A stretch of DNA of 64,000 bases from an uncultured Bacilli bacterium (GTDB taxonomy: Bacteria > Bacillota_I > Bacilli_A > RF39 > UBA660): NCBI GenBank assembly GCA_934130375.1, contig CAKOXW010000002.1, forward strand, positions 62,001-126,000. The letters are read 5' to 3'. Every line of letters starts with the position of its first letter. Within the stretch, counting starts at the first letter, position 1. The notes beneath the pieces are model-generated. The model did no database searches. It had not been told where the DNA came from and saw only the letters and a program-made list of their open reading frames with translations. Of this stretch, positions 42,623-52,039 are shown one piece after another. Made by a program: the position numbers and the translations under genes.

Positions 42623-43424
42623 TCACCTCATAATCATCATATCTATTTTCAAACTTAGACTTACCTATATTTCTTACAAGCAATATAATTCCAACTATTA
42701 TAAGAATTATAGATAATATTTGAGCAACCTTAAAGTTTCCAAGCATTAAACTATCCGTTCTTAAAGACTCAATATATATTCTAGCAATACTATACCAAAT
42801 TAAATATATACCAGTTAATTGACCAGTTCTTAAATACTCAAATACTCTTCTTACAATTAATAAAATTATAAAACCAAGTAAACACCATAAAAATTCATAA
42901 TAGAAAGTAGGCACATAATAAGTACCATCTATATTCATACCTTGTATTACAAACTCAGGAATTATCTTCATACTCTTAAGCGCTTCATAAGTAGTTGCTG
43001 GTCCATGGGCCTCTTGATTAAAGAAATTACCCCATCTACCTATACCTTGCGCAATAATAAGTCCAACACAAAGCATATCGGTAAATTTAAGCGTCCTAAC
43101 CTTGTACTTCTTAGTATAGAAAATTATAAAAAGCAAGCCCCCAATGATGCCGCCATGAATAGCAAGGCCACCTTTCCATATTTGAAATATTTCAGAAACG
43201 TGATTTTGATAATAACCAAATTCAAATGCTACATAGTATGCCCTTGCGCCTATTATGCCAAATATTAATGCCCAGAAAATCATATTAAATCCGTACTCAG
43301 TACTTATTTCGTATCTTTTGCACTCAAGCAAAAATAATATTGTTGCAATAACTACGCCAACTAATATACATACTGAATACCAAGATACACTAAATTTACC
43401 AATAGAAAATATTACATTACTCAT
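42606..43424 (-). CDS. lgt: Prolipoprotein diacylglyceryl transferase
   Basis: 272 residues with seven helices. The Lgt signature GRWGNFFNQEAHG (about 135-147) and GARAYYVAFE are present, with HGGIIGG near 89. It attaches diacylglycerol from phosphatidylglycerol to the lipobox Cys of lipoproteins. Order lgt-trxB as in Bacillus; hprK, often next to lgt, is absent. GGGAGGAATAA precedes the ATG at the end of the upstream gene. Confidence 0.96.
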   Translation of the reverse strand: MSNVIFSIGKFSVSWYSVCILVGVVIATILFLLECKRYEISTEYGFNMIFWALIFGIIGARAYYVAFEFGYYQNHVSEIFQIWKGGLAIHGGIIGGLLFIIFYTKKYKVRTLKFTDMLCVGLIIAQGIGRWGNFFNQEAHGPATTYEALKSMKIIPEFVIQGMNIDGTYYVPTFYYEFLWCLLGFIILLIVRRVFEYLRTGQLTGIYLIWYSIARIYIESLRTDSLMLGNFKVAQILSIILIIVGIILLVRNIGKSKFENRYDDYEVNDVEF

Positions 43425-43819
43425 TATTTATTCCTCCCTATAATTGGTTTAATAATTAATTCCTCAATAATCAAATTGATTACCGAAATTAAAATTGATG
43501 TCAAAAACAAAGTTATAATACCATGTGTTTCAAAATGAGATAAAAGTATCCAATCAGTTATCTTTAATATTAAAATATTTAAACAAGGATAAAATAGACC
43601 CATTGTAACACCAGTTATTGGTATAGTTAACTTAAATAAAATCGGTTTAATAGTTTTATTTAAAATACATATTATTATCGCGCCCAATAAAGAATACAAA
43701 CCATAATACGAACTATCAATAACAAGTGTATTTGTAATATTTGAAACTAATATTAATACCAAATCATACACAAGCACAGTAATAATAAAGTCTAAAATCT
43801 TATTAATATTATTCTTCAT
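43424..43819 (-). CDS. YvlD/phage-holin superfamily IV membrane protein
   Basis: 131 residues with four helices. The core LLGAIIICILNKTIKPILFKLTIPITGVTMGLFYPCLNILILKI matches PF04020 (YvlD). Although named holin-like, the family is chromosomal; in Bacillus yvlD also sits near lgt. Role unknown, perhaps envelope stress. Its stop overlaps the lgt start region. Confidence 0.82.
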   Translation of the reverse strand: MKNNINKILDFIITVLVYDLVLILVSNITNTLVIDSSYYGLYSLLGAIIICILNKTIKPILFKLTIPITGVTMGLFYPCLNILILKITDWILLSHFETHGIITLFLTSILISVINLIIEELIIKPIIGRNK

Positions 43820-43857
43820 TTTACACCTCTATTGTAATAATACCACAATTTAAATAA

Positions 43858-43881
43858 AAATGGAATTATTTTACTAATTCC
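43858..43881 (-). terminator. Terminator of duplicated gene B
   Basis: Minus-strand GGAATTA / TAATTCC around GTAAAA, followed by ATTTTTATTT. The same hairpin recurs after gene A and at the end of uvrA. Confidence 0.75.
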
Positions 43882-43890
43882 AATAATTAT

Positions 43891-44619
43891 TTAACAATTT
43901 AAACCAACCTTAGCATCAAATTCAAATAAAGTTTCTAGTTTGTTAGTACCATCTAAACTCAATGATTTAAAATATGTTACAACAGGCTTTTCCATATTTT
44001 GACAAAAATCATGAGATACTTCAATATAATATAACTTATTATCACGAATAAATGGATAAAAAGTATAATCTTCATTATTATAAGAAAAACCTACATAACC
44101 ATTTTTTGTTTCATATACAAGTTTTCCATCAAAAGTATATATTTTTAATTCCATTCCTTGAACACAATAACCAGTTTCTATAACTATTAAATAATCATTA
44201 TGTACATATAAATTATTACTAGCAGTGCATCCTACAAAATTATTTACAATCTTTAAGTTCCAAACATTATCACTAGCGTCACTAATTTTTATGTCACAAT
44301 GTTTTGCTTCATAAACATTATCATCAGGCCTATATGCTTTTTTACAATTTGCAACTATTTCTTTATCATTTTTTCTATAAATTGTTACATCTTTATCAAA
44401 TTCATAATATAATTCTTTCATTGTATTTTCATCTTTTAAAGCAATCATGTCTTCAAAGGCAAATTTTTTTTGAACGTCTTGATCTTTTTTGATGTTTATT
44501 AAATCCCCTTTTGTATTATTGTTTTTATCCTTTTGTGTAAAACTACAAATCCCAACAATATTAATTGCAAGTAATATAAACAAAGTTACCACTAAAAACA
44601 CATATTGTTTCTTACTCAT
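43891..44619 (-). CDS. Exported unknown protein, tandem paralogue B
   Basis: 242 residues with an uncleaved or signal-type N-terminal helix (VFLVVTLFILLAINIVGIC, about 6-24) and an extracytoplasmic domain. Residues 1-58 and the last 85 (from about DGKLVYETKNGYV) are nearly identical to the neighbouring paralogue, while the middle (about 60-155) differs by many substitutions. Several Cys pairs may form disulfides. The Cys in VGIC does not fit a lipobox. No known domain recognised. Each copy has its own extended -10 promoter and AAAGGAGGAAC site. Confidence 0.75.
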   Translation of the reverse strand: MSKKQYVFLVVTLFILLAINIVGICSFTQKDKNNNTKGDLINIKKDQDVQKKFAFEDMIALKDENTMKELYYEFDKDVTIYRKNDKEIVANCKKAYRPDDNVYEAKHCDIKISDASDNVWNLKIVNNFVGCTASNNLYVHNDYLIVIETGYCVQGMELKIYTFDGKLVYETKNGYVGFSYNNEDYTFYPFIRDNKLYYIEVSHDFCQNMEKPVVTYFKSLSLDGTNKLETLFEFDAKVGLNC

Positions 44620-44645
44620 AAGTTCCTCCTTTATCTTATAAGTTT

Positions 44646-44654
44646 ATTATATCA
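44646..44654 (-). promoter_or_regulatory. Extended -10 promoter of paralogue B
   Basis: TGATATAAT (44654-44646), about 20 bases before the ribosome site. No good -35 box; the extended TG motif may compensate. The same element is at 45552-45544 before paralogue A. Confidence 0.6.
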
Positions 44655-44749
44655 TAGAATAAGGCAACATATTTGCAAATAATTTGATGTTTACATGTAT
44701 TTACTTTGTATTTGAAAGTATTTATACTTGAATACACATAAAAGAAAAA

Positions 44750-44775
44750 GAATTATTTACTAATTCCAATAATTA
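44750..44775 (-). terminator. Terminator of duplicated gene A
   Basis: Minus-strand GAATTA-GTAAA-TAATTC followed by TTTTTCTTTT. Confidence 0.75.
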
Positions 44776-44776
44776 T

Positions 44777-45517
44777 TTAACAATTTAAACCAACCTTAGC
44801 ATCAAATTCAAATAAAGTTTCTAGTTTGTTAGTACCATCTAAACTCAATGATTTAAAATATGTTACAACAGGCTTTTCCATATTTTGACAAAAATCATGA
44901 GATACTTCAATATAATATAACTTATTATCACGAATAAATGGATAAAAAGTATAATCTTCATTATTATAAGCAAAACGTACATAACCATTTTTTGTTTCAT
45001 ATACAAGTTTTCCATCAAAAGTATATATTTTCAATTCCATTCCCCATACACAACCATCAGTTGTTAGAACTATTAAATAATCATCATGTACATATAAACT
45101 ACTACCAGAAGAGCATCCTACAGCATTATTTGAAATCTTTAAGTTCCAAACATTATCATTAGCATCACTAATTTTTATGTCACAATATTTTCCCTCATAA
45201 ACATTATCATCTGGCCTATATGATTTTTTACAATTTGCAACTATTTCTTTACCATTTTTTCTATATAATGAGAAATCTTTATATTCTTCAGTAATATAGC
45301 TATAAGATAATTCTTCCATTGTATTACCATCTTTTAAAGCAATCATGTCTTCAAAGGCAAATTTTTTTTGAATGTCTTGATCTTTTTTTATGTTTATTAA
45401 ATCCCCTTTTGTATTATTGTCTTTATTCTTTTGTGTAAAACTACAAATCCCAACAATATTAATTGCAAGTAATATAAACAAAGTTACCACTAAAAACACA
45501 TATTGTTTCTTACTCAT
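44777..45517 (-). CDS. Exported unknown protein, tandem paralogue A
   Basis: 246 residues, the same layout as the gene at 43891: identical N-terminal helix and linker (FTQK.K.NNTKGDLINIKKDQD), a variable centre with SYSYITEEYKDFSLYRKNGKEIV and CSSGSSLYVHDDYLIV, then an identical C-terminal third ending in AKVGLNC. The duplicated unit also includes the promoter, leader and terminator. Located directly downstream of uvrA but separately promoted. Function unknown; the extracellular domain with conserved ends and a changing centre suggests binding to something variable. Confidence 0.75.
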   Translation of the reverse strand: MSKKQYVFLVVTLFILLAINIVGICSFTQKNKDNNTKGDLINIKKDQDIQKKFAFEDMIALKDGNTMEELSYSYITEEYKDFSLYRKNGKEIVANCKKSYRPDDNVYEGKYCDIKISDANDNVWNLKISNNAVGCSSGSSLYVHDDYLIVLTTDGCVWGMELKIYTFDGKLVYETKNGYVRFAYNNEDYTFYPFIRDNKLYYIEVSHDFCQNMEKPVVTYFKSLSLDGTNKLETLFEFDAKVGLNC

Positions 45518-45543
45518 AAGTTCCTCCTTTATCTTATAAGTTT

Positions 45544-45552
45544 ATTATATCA
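45544..45552 (-). promoter_or_regulatory. Extended -10 promoter of paralogue A
   Basis: TGATATAAT, identical in place and sequence to the element before paralogue B; part of the tandem duplication. Confidence 0.6.
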
Positions 45553-45639
45553 TAGTATATGGCAACATTTTTACAAATAATTTGATGTTTACATATATTT
45601 ACTTTGTATTTGAAAGTATTTATACTTGAATACACATAA

Positions 45640-45663
45640 AAGAAAAAGAATTATTTTACTAAT
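45640..45663 (-). terminator. Terminator of uvrA
   Basis: GAATTA-GTAAAA-TAATTC with the uvrA stop codon inside the loop, then TTTTTCTTTT on the minus strand. Confidence 0.75.
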
Positions 45664-48467
45664 TCTTTCTTTAAGTATTCACCTGTATAACTATTTTTAC
45701 ATTTAGCAATTTGTTCAGGAGTACCCTTAGCAATAACTTCTCCACCAAAATCACCACCATCAGGTCCTAAATCTATAATATAATCAGCAACCTTAATCAT
45801 ATCAAGATTATGCTCAATAATTATTACAGTATCACCATTATCAACTATTCTTTGTAATATACTAATTAATTTCTTAACATCATCAGTATGCAAACCAGTT
45901 GTAGGTTCATCTAATATAAATACACTCTTACCAGTAGGTTTCTTTTGTAATTCCTTAGCAAGTTTAACTCTACTTGCCTCACCTCCACTTAATGTTGGAG
46001 CACTTTGACCTAATTTAACATAACCAAGTCCTACTTCCATAAGCATATTTAATTTATTCTTAACTTTAGGTATATTTTCAAAATATTCACATGCTTCTTC
46101 TACTGTCATATCAAGTACATCAGCAATATTCTTATTCTTAAATTTTATCTCTAATGTTTCTCTATTGTATCTAGTACCCTTACATACTTCACAAGGAACA
46201 TATACATCTGGTAAAAAGTGCATTTCTATTTTCTTAACACCATCACCTTGACATGCTTCACATCTACCACCCTTTACATTAAATGAAAATCTTCCCTTTT
46301 CATAACCCCTAATTTTAGCTTCCTTAGTATTTGCAAAAACATCTCTAATATCATCAAATACACCAGTATAAGTTGCTGGATTACTCCTTGGAGTTCTACC
46401 AATCGGATCCTGTGAAACATTTATTACCTTATCAACATTTTCAATACCAGTAATACTTCTACATTTACCAGGTTTATCCTTAGACTTATATATTGAATTA
46501 GATAAGTTCTTATAAAGTATTTCATTAACTAAACTACTCTTACCACTACCTGATACCCCTGTAACACAAGTAAAAGTACCAAGAGGAAAAGACACATTTA
46601 TATTTTTTAAATTATTTTCTTTACAACCTTTTAATTCAATATATTTACCATTACCTTTTCTTCTTTTCTTAGGCACATCAATCTTTAATTTACCACTTAA
46701 ATATTTACCAGTAATACTATTATCATTATTCATAACCTCACTTGGTGTTCCAGCAGCCATAACATATCCACCATGAACACCAGATGCAGGTCCAATATCA
46801 ATAAGATAATCTGCTTGTAACATAGTTTCACTATCATGCTCAACAACAATCAAAGTATTACCTAAATCCCTCATCTCAAGTAAAGAATTAATTAATTTTT
46901 GATTATCTTTTTGATGAAGGCCAATACTAGGTTCATCAAGTACATATAATATTCCAGATAATTTAGACCCAATTTGTGTTGCCAACCTTATTCTTTGTGC
47001 TTCACCACCACTTAAAGTTCCCGCACTTCGATTAAGCGTTAAATACTCCAATCCAACATTTATTAAAAAATGTAACCTATCCTTAATGTCCTTAATAATT
47101 AACTTAGATATTTCTGTCTGCTCCTTATTAAGTTTAATATTATCAAAGAAAGAATATAAATCTCTAATACTCATATTACATAAATCATATATATTCTTAT
47201 TCTTTATCTTAACATTAAGTATTTCACTTTTTAACCTAGTTCCAGAGCATTCATTACAAGGTAATTCAGTCATATATCTTTCTAACCATTCACGAATAAA
47301 TGAACTATTAGTTTCCATATATCTTCTTTCTAAATTATTACTTATACCTTCATATGCTTCAACTCTATGCATATGATTACCACTTCTAGTATAAAAATCA
47401 AAAGTAAGAATATCAGGAGAACCATATAATACTATATCTAACTCTTTTCTTTTTAAATCTTCAATAGGTTTATTCATATCAATAGAATAATGATTACATA
47501 CTATTTCTAACATCTTTCTATATATATTAAAATCATCCATATTAGATAAAGGTATAATAGCATTTTCATTTAAACTTAATTTCTTATTAGGTATTATTAA
47601 ATCCTCATCTATTTTTAATTTAAAACCTAAGCCTTTACAAGAAGGACATGCTCCAAAAGGTGAATTAAATGAAAACATCCTAGGTTCTAGTTCTGACATA
47701 GAAAAATTACAATAAGGACACGCTAAAGACTCAGACATAAGTATTTCTTTATCACCAATTACATCAATTATTACCTTACCATCTGCAAGTTTGCAACTAG
47801 TTTCAATAGATTCAAACAATCTACTTCTAATATCTTCTTTAATAACTAATCTATCAATAATTACATCAATATTACTTTTCTTATTCTTCTCAAGATTAAT
47901 TTCATCACTTAAATCAAGAGTATCACCATTTACTTTTACCCTAGTAAAACCACTCTTCCTTAAATCATCAAATAAATCCTTGTGAGTACCCTTTTCACCT
48001 CTAACTACAGGCGCACAAACCATAATCTTAGTACCAACTTCTAATTCAAGTACTTTATTTACCATTTCCTCAATACTTTGACTACTAATTTCTACTCCAT
48101 GATTAGGGCAATAAGGAATACCAATTCTAGCATATAATAGCCTTAAGTAATCATATATTTCAGTAATAGTACCAACTGTACTTCTTGGATTATTGTTAGT
48201 AGTTTTTTGATCAATACTTATACTTGGAGAAAGGCCTTCAATACTATCAACATCCGGTTTTTCAAAATTACCAAGAAATTGTCTAGCATAAGCACTTAAA
48301 CTATCTACATATCTTCTTTGACCTTCAGCATAAATGGTATTAAATGCAAGACTACTTTTACCACTACCAGAAACACCTGTCATTACTACTAGTTTATTCT
48401 TAGGTATTTCAATATCAATATTCTTTAAATTATTTTCTCTAGCACCTTTAATTATTATTTTATCCAC
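45651..48467 (-). CDS. uvrA: Excinuclease ABC subunit A
   Basis: 938 residues, full length. Two ABC ATPase modules with GVSGSGKS Walker A motifs (about 31-38 and 638-645) and LSGGEAQR / LSGGEASR signatures. Zinc sites are CPYC...CPSC (about 255-283) and CEAC...CEVC (about 735-765). It finds bulky DNA lesions with UvrB. Start codon is GTG with GGAAGTGAT upstream. It follows uvrB by 30 bases. Confidence 0.97.
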   Translation of the reverse strand: MDKIIIKGARENNLKNIDIEIPKNKLVVMTGVSGSGKSSLAFNTIYAEGQRRYVDSLSAYARQFLGNFEKPDVDSIEGLSPSISIDQKTTNNNPRSTVGTITEIYDYLRLLYARIGIPYCPNHGVEISSQSIEEMVNKVLELEVGTKIMVCAPVVRGEKGTHKDLFDDLRKSGFTRVKVNGDTLDLSDEINLEKNKKSNIDVIIDRLVIKEDIRSRLFESIETSCKLADGKVIIDVIGDKEILMSESLACPYCNFSMSELEPRMFSFNSPFGACPSCKGLGFKLKIDEDLIIPNKKLSLNENAIIPLSNMDDFNIYRKMLEIVCNHYSIDMNKPIEDLKRKELDIVLYGSPDILTFDFYTRSGNHMHRVEAYEGISNNLERRYMETNSSFIREWLERYMTELPCNECSGTRLKSEILNVKIKNKNIYDLCNMSIRDLYSFFDNIKLNKEQTEISKLIIKDIKDRLHFLINVGLEYLTLNRSAGTLSGGEAQRIRLATQIGSKLSGILYVLDEPSIGLHQKDNQKLINSLLEMRDLGNTLIVVEHDSETMLQADYLIDIGPASGVHGGYVMAAGTPSEVMNNDNSITGKYLSGKLKIDVPKKRRKGNGKYIELKGCKENNLKNINVSFPLGTFTCVTGVSGSGKSSLVNEILYKNLSNSIYKSKDKPGKCRSITGIENVDKVINVSQDPIGRTPRSNPATYTGVFDDIRDVFANTKEAKIRGYEKGRFSFNVKGGRCEACQGDGVKKIEMHFLPDVYVPCEVCKGTRYNRETLEIKFKNKNIADVLDMTVEEACEYFENIPKVKNKLNMLMEVGLGYVKLGQSAPTLSGGEASRVKLAKELQKKPTGKSVFILDEPTTGLHTDDVKKLISILQRIVDNGDTVIIIEHNLDMIKVADYIIDLGPDGGDFGGEVIAKGTPEQIAKCKNSYTGEYLKKELVK

Positions 48468-48497
48468 TTATATCACTTCCAATTCAATTATTATACT

Positions 48498-50450
48498 CTA
48501 TTCACTCTCTAATTCAAACATAATATCACGAAGTTCTGACGCCCTTTCAAAATCAAGATTTTTAGCAGCAGACATCATTTCACTATGTAATCTCTTAATC
48601 ATATCTTCTTTTTCTTTCTTACTATACTTAACCTTAACCTTGTTGTTCTTACTATCATCCTCATTAGTAATTAAATCTCTAATTTCCTTAACAATAGTCT
48701 TAGGTACTATACCATTATCCTTGTTGTATTTATCTTGAATATTCCTTCTTCTTTTAGTCTCAGTTATTGCTATACGCATTGCATCACTAACCTTATCAGC
48801 ATACATAATAACATGACCATTTGCATTTCTAGCAGCCCTACCAATTGTTTGAATTAAACTCCTATCACTTCTTAAAAAGCCTTGCTTATCAGCATCTAAT
48901 ATACAAATAAGACTAACTTCCGGAATATCAAGACCCTCTCTAAGTAAATTAATACCAACTAAAACATCATACTTACCCAGTCTTAAATCTCTTATTATCT
49001 TAGTACGTTCAAGGGTTTTAACTTCACTATGCAAATAAGCAACCTTGATGTCTATATTTTTCAAATAATTAGTAAGTTCCTCTGCCATTCTTATAGTAAG
49101 AGTGGTAATAAGTACCCTTTCATTTTTACTAATTCTATCATTAATTTCAGACACTATATCATCAATTTGACCAAGAGTTGGTCTTACTTCAATAGTTGGA
49201 TCAAGTAATCCAGTAGGTCTAATTATTTGCTCTACATAATTGTTATTAGTTAATGACAATTCATAATCACCTGGTGTTGCTGAAACATAAATTGCTTGAT
49301 TAATCTTACTTCTAAACTCATCAAACTTTAAAGGTCTATTATCAAGTGCGGAAGGAAGCCTAAAACCATAATCAACCAATATTTGCTTTCTTGCTCTGTC
49401 ACCATTATACATACCCCTTACTTGAGGCAATGTTACATGAGATTCATCGACTACTAATAAGAAATCCTTAGGAAAGAAATCAATTAGACATGTAGGAGTT
49501 TCACCTTCACCTTTTAATGCTAGATGCCTAGAATAATTTTCAACACCCCTACAAAAACCTGTTTCATTAAGCATCTCTATATCATAATTAGTTCTCTCTT
49601 CAATACGCTGTGCTTCTAAGAATTTATTATTATCTTTAAAATATGACAACCTGTCACTTAACTCTTCTTTTATTCTTTCAATACTAATTTTTAACTTTTC
49701 CTCATCAGTAACAAAGTGAGACGCTGCAAAAATAGTTATTGTTTTCTTATTTTGTATTATCGCACCAGTCAAACTATCAAACTCACTAATTCTTTCAACT
49801 TCATCACCAAAAAATTCAATTCTAATTCCCTTAGTCTTTTCGTTAGCAGGAATTAATTCAATAACATCTCCCTTTGCCCTAAAGCATCCTCTTTTAAGTT
49901 CAATATTATTTCTTTCATACAACATCTCAACTAATTTCTTTACTATATCATCCCTATTAGCAGTATCACCTACATTTAATGTAATTGTATGCTTTCTATA
50001 CTCTTCAACTTCACCAATACCATATATACAAGAAACTGACGCTACTACAATAACATCTCTTCTATTAATTAAAGCAGAAGTTGCACTATGTCTTAATTCA
50101 TCAATCTCATCATTAATAGATGCATCTTTTTCAATAAAAGTATCTGTACTAGGTACATATGCTTCCGGTTGATAATAATCATAATAAGATACAAAATAGC
50201 ACACTAGGTTCTCTGGGAAGAACTCCTTTAACTCCGAATATAACTGACCAGCTAGTGTTTTATTATGTGCTAAAACAAGAGTTGGTTTATTAACTTGGGC
50301 TATTACATTAGCCATTGTAAATGTCTTACCAGTACCTGTGGCTCCTAGTAACACTTGGTTCTTAACCCCTTGTTTTATGCCATTTACAAGTTTTTCTATT
50401 GCTTGTGGTTGGTCACCTGCTGGTTCATAAGGTGCGTGTAATTTAAACAT
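48498..50450 (-). CDS. uvrB: Excinuclease ABC subunit B
   Basis: 650 residues. Walker A GATGTGKTFT (about 39-48), the beta hairpin region YYDYYQPEAYVPSTDTFIEK (about 93-112), helicase motif VI QTIGRAARN, and the C-terminal UVR domain KEDMIKRLHSEMMSAAKNLDFERASELRD. It verifies damage and recruits UvrC. GGAGGGAGG precedes the ATG. Its upstream region is the left boundary of the mobile island. Confidence 0.97.
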   Translation of the reverse strand: MFKLHAPYEPAGDQPQAIEKLVNGIKQGVKNQVLLGATGTGKTFTMANVIAQVNKPTLVLAHNKTLAGQLYSELKEFFPENLVCYFVSYYDYYQPEAYVPSTDTFIEKDASINDEIDELRHSATSALINRRDVIVVASVSCIYGIGEVEEYRKHTITLNVGDTANRDDIVKKLVEMLYERNNIELKRGCFRAKGDVIELIPANEKTKGIRIEFFGDEVERISEFDSLTGAIIQNKKTITIFAASHFVTDEEKLKISIERIKEELSDRLSYFKDNNKFLEAQRIEERTNYDIEMLNETGFCRGVENYSRHLALKGEGETPTCLIDFFPKDFLLVVDESHVTLPQVRGMYNGDRARKQILVDYGFRLPSALDNRPLKFDEFRSKINQAIYVSATPGDYELSLTNNNYVEQIIRPTGLLDPTIEVRPTLGQIDDIVSEINDRISKNERVLITTLTIRMAEELTNYLKNIDIKVAYLHSEVKTLERTKIIRDLRLGKYDVLVGINLLREGLDIPEVSLICILDADKQGFLRSDRSLIQTIGRAARNANGHVIMYADKVSDAMRIAITETKRRRNIQDKYNKDNGIVPKTIVKEIRDLITNEDDSKNNKVKVKYSKKEKEDMIKRLHSEMMSAAKNLDFERASELRDIMFELESE

Positions 50451-50735
50451 TTTTTCCTCCCTCCTTTATAACTTTCTGTGACTTTTTTTGAACTTTTAAA
50501 AGTATAACTGTCAGCCAACTATTAGTCCCTAAATTCGTCCTCACTACTTATAATTCAATGGTTAAATTGATACTTTTTTCTTTTGGACGAATGAAAGTCA
50601 CAAATTTTATTTTCTGGACTATATAACATTAAATAACATTAGATGGCGTTTTCGCTATATTATTTTATCATTTTTTCCTTGAAAAAACAAGGTAAACGCC
50701 AAAATACCCTGTTCTTATTATCATCTATTTTTTAA
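50451..50735. other. Boundary between uvrB and the mobile island, with nested inverted repeats
   Basis: No gene. Nested inverted repeats: TGTGACTTT (50477-50485) with AAAGTCACA (50594-50602), and inside them ATTCGTCC (50533-50540) with GGACGAAT (50585-50592). Also a palindrome ACTTTTAAAAGT (50492-50503), TGGCGTTT (50644-50651) with AAACGCCA (50693-50700), and a CCTTG/CAAGG hairpin. The arrangement next to an integrase gene fits recombinase arm sites and attL. The core crossover site is not identified because the other end is outside the window. Confidence 0.5.
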
Positions 50736-52037
50736 TTAAAATACTGTTAATTCATTTAAAATATTTTCATCAATAGAAATATCAGATTCGTCCCCAATTT
50801 GTATTTCTGATTCATTATTCTCTGGACGAACACTTTCTATAAACGAATCTAATTCATCAACACAATCTGCAATTATTTCATCATTATCTCCATATACATC
50901 TATTGTGATAATATCAGTAGCGTGTCCCATAAGTTTTGAAATAGCCTTTGAGTTAAAATTGTTCTTTAATAACAGTGTTGAATAAGTCGCTCTTAAATCG
51001 TGAAATCTAATATCTGGCAAATTGTTTTCTTTTAATAATTGTTTCCAATATTTAAAATGAAAGCTCTTGCTTCTAGGATTGCCATAAGTTGAACATATTA
51101 TAAAGTCATAGTCTTTAAAAGGCGTTGTCTTATCATTTATTCTTCTTCGTTTGTTCTTTTCATACTTTTTCTTTTCTTCTAATATTTCTTCAAATAATAT
51201 ATCTGGTATTTCTAACTCTCTATTACTAGAAAATGTTTTAACCTCTATTTCTTGTTTAGTATATTCTCCAACTTTAAGTTCTGAATTATCTGTATTTGCT
51301 TTTTTACCTAGTTGTCTTTGTATTTTTAATGTTCTATGAATGAAGTCTATATCTGAATACTTTAATCCGTTTATTTCCTGTTTTCGTAGTCCCATAAGAA
51401 CTGCAAACATAATCTGTAAGTGAATTGGTGTTTCTTTACTTTTTTCTATTAGCAATCTTACTTGATCTATGTTTAAAGTTTTCTTAACATCTATTTCTAT
51501 TGTTCTATATTTTTTCTTCTTAATACATTTAGGAAGATTAACTCCATCTGCTACATTAACTGATACTAGATTCTTTTCTTTGGCATATTTTAATGCACTA
51601 TTCATTACAGCCTTGCAAAGTTTTGCTATGTCGTGCGAATAATCTGCTTTTGTATTATAAAGTCTTTGTATATGTCCTGTATTCAAAGTTATCATTTTAA
51701 TTGTACCTAGACTAGGAATAATGTGATTATAAACTATATTCTTATATGAATCATAAGAATCAGATGTTATATTAGGTTTCATTACTTCTTCTAACCAATA
51801 AGTTAAGAATGTTTTAACATTTATATTGTTGTAAACAACGAATGTTCCATTATGCAGTTCTGTAATAGCAATATTTCTTGCATTATTTGCTTCTTTCTTC
51901 GTATTAAATCCTGCCTTTTGAATAGTTTTAGTGTCTTCATTATCATAAATTAGGACTATTCTAAATCCATATTTTTTCTTTATTGTAGTCACTGCATATA
52001 CTTTAAAATCTGTATATTGCTTTGTATCAAACTTCAT
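50736..52037 (-). CDS. Tyrosine recombinase / phage-type integrase (distal of two)
   Basis: 433 residues. N-terminal arm-binding AP2-like region (1-65), SAM-like core-binding domain (about 70-165), and catalytic domain with Arg218 (GLRKQEI), His346-x2-Arg349 (HDLR), His372 (LMGHA) and nucleophile Tyr382 (DVYGD). All catalytic residues are present, so it should be active. A C-terminal tail of about 45 residues (acidic) extends past the usual end. It lies nearest the presumed attachment site, three bases after another recombinase gene. Confidence 0.92.
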   Translation of the reverse strand: MKFDTKQYTDFKVYAVTTIKKKYGFRIVLIYDNEDTKTIQKAGFNTKKEANNARNIAITELHNGTFVVYNNINVKTFLTYWLEEVMKPNITSDSYDSYKNIVYNHIIPSLGTIKMITLNTGHIQRLYNTKADYSHDIAKLCKAVMNSALKYAKEKNLVSVNVADGVNLPKCIKKKKYRTIEIDVKKTLNIDQVRLLIEKSKETPIHLQIMFAVLMGLRKQEINGLKYSDIDFIHRTLKIQRQLGKKANTDNSELKVGEYTKQEIEVKTFSSNRELEIPDILFEEILEEKKKYEKNKRRRINDKTTPFKDYDFIICSTYGNPRSKSFHFKYWKQLLKENNLPDIRFHDLRATYSTLLLKNNFNSKAISKLMGHATDIITIDVYGDNDEIIADCVDELDSFIESVRPENNESEIQIGDESDISIDENILNELTVF

Positions 52038-52039
52038 AA

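Noticed and set aside
43424..43819. Holin-like protein as evidence for a prophage
   Set aside because: The family is chromosomal (YvlD type) and the neighbours lgt and trxB are core genes; no phage genes are near.
50492..50503. ACTTTTAAAAGT palindrome as a LexA site for uvrB
   Set aside because: It has no GAAC/GTTC pair at SOS spacing and does not resemble the palindrome before the radical-SAM operon; AT-rich palindromes of this size arise by chance.
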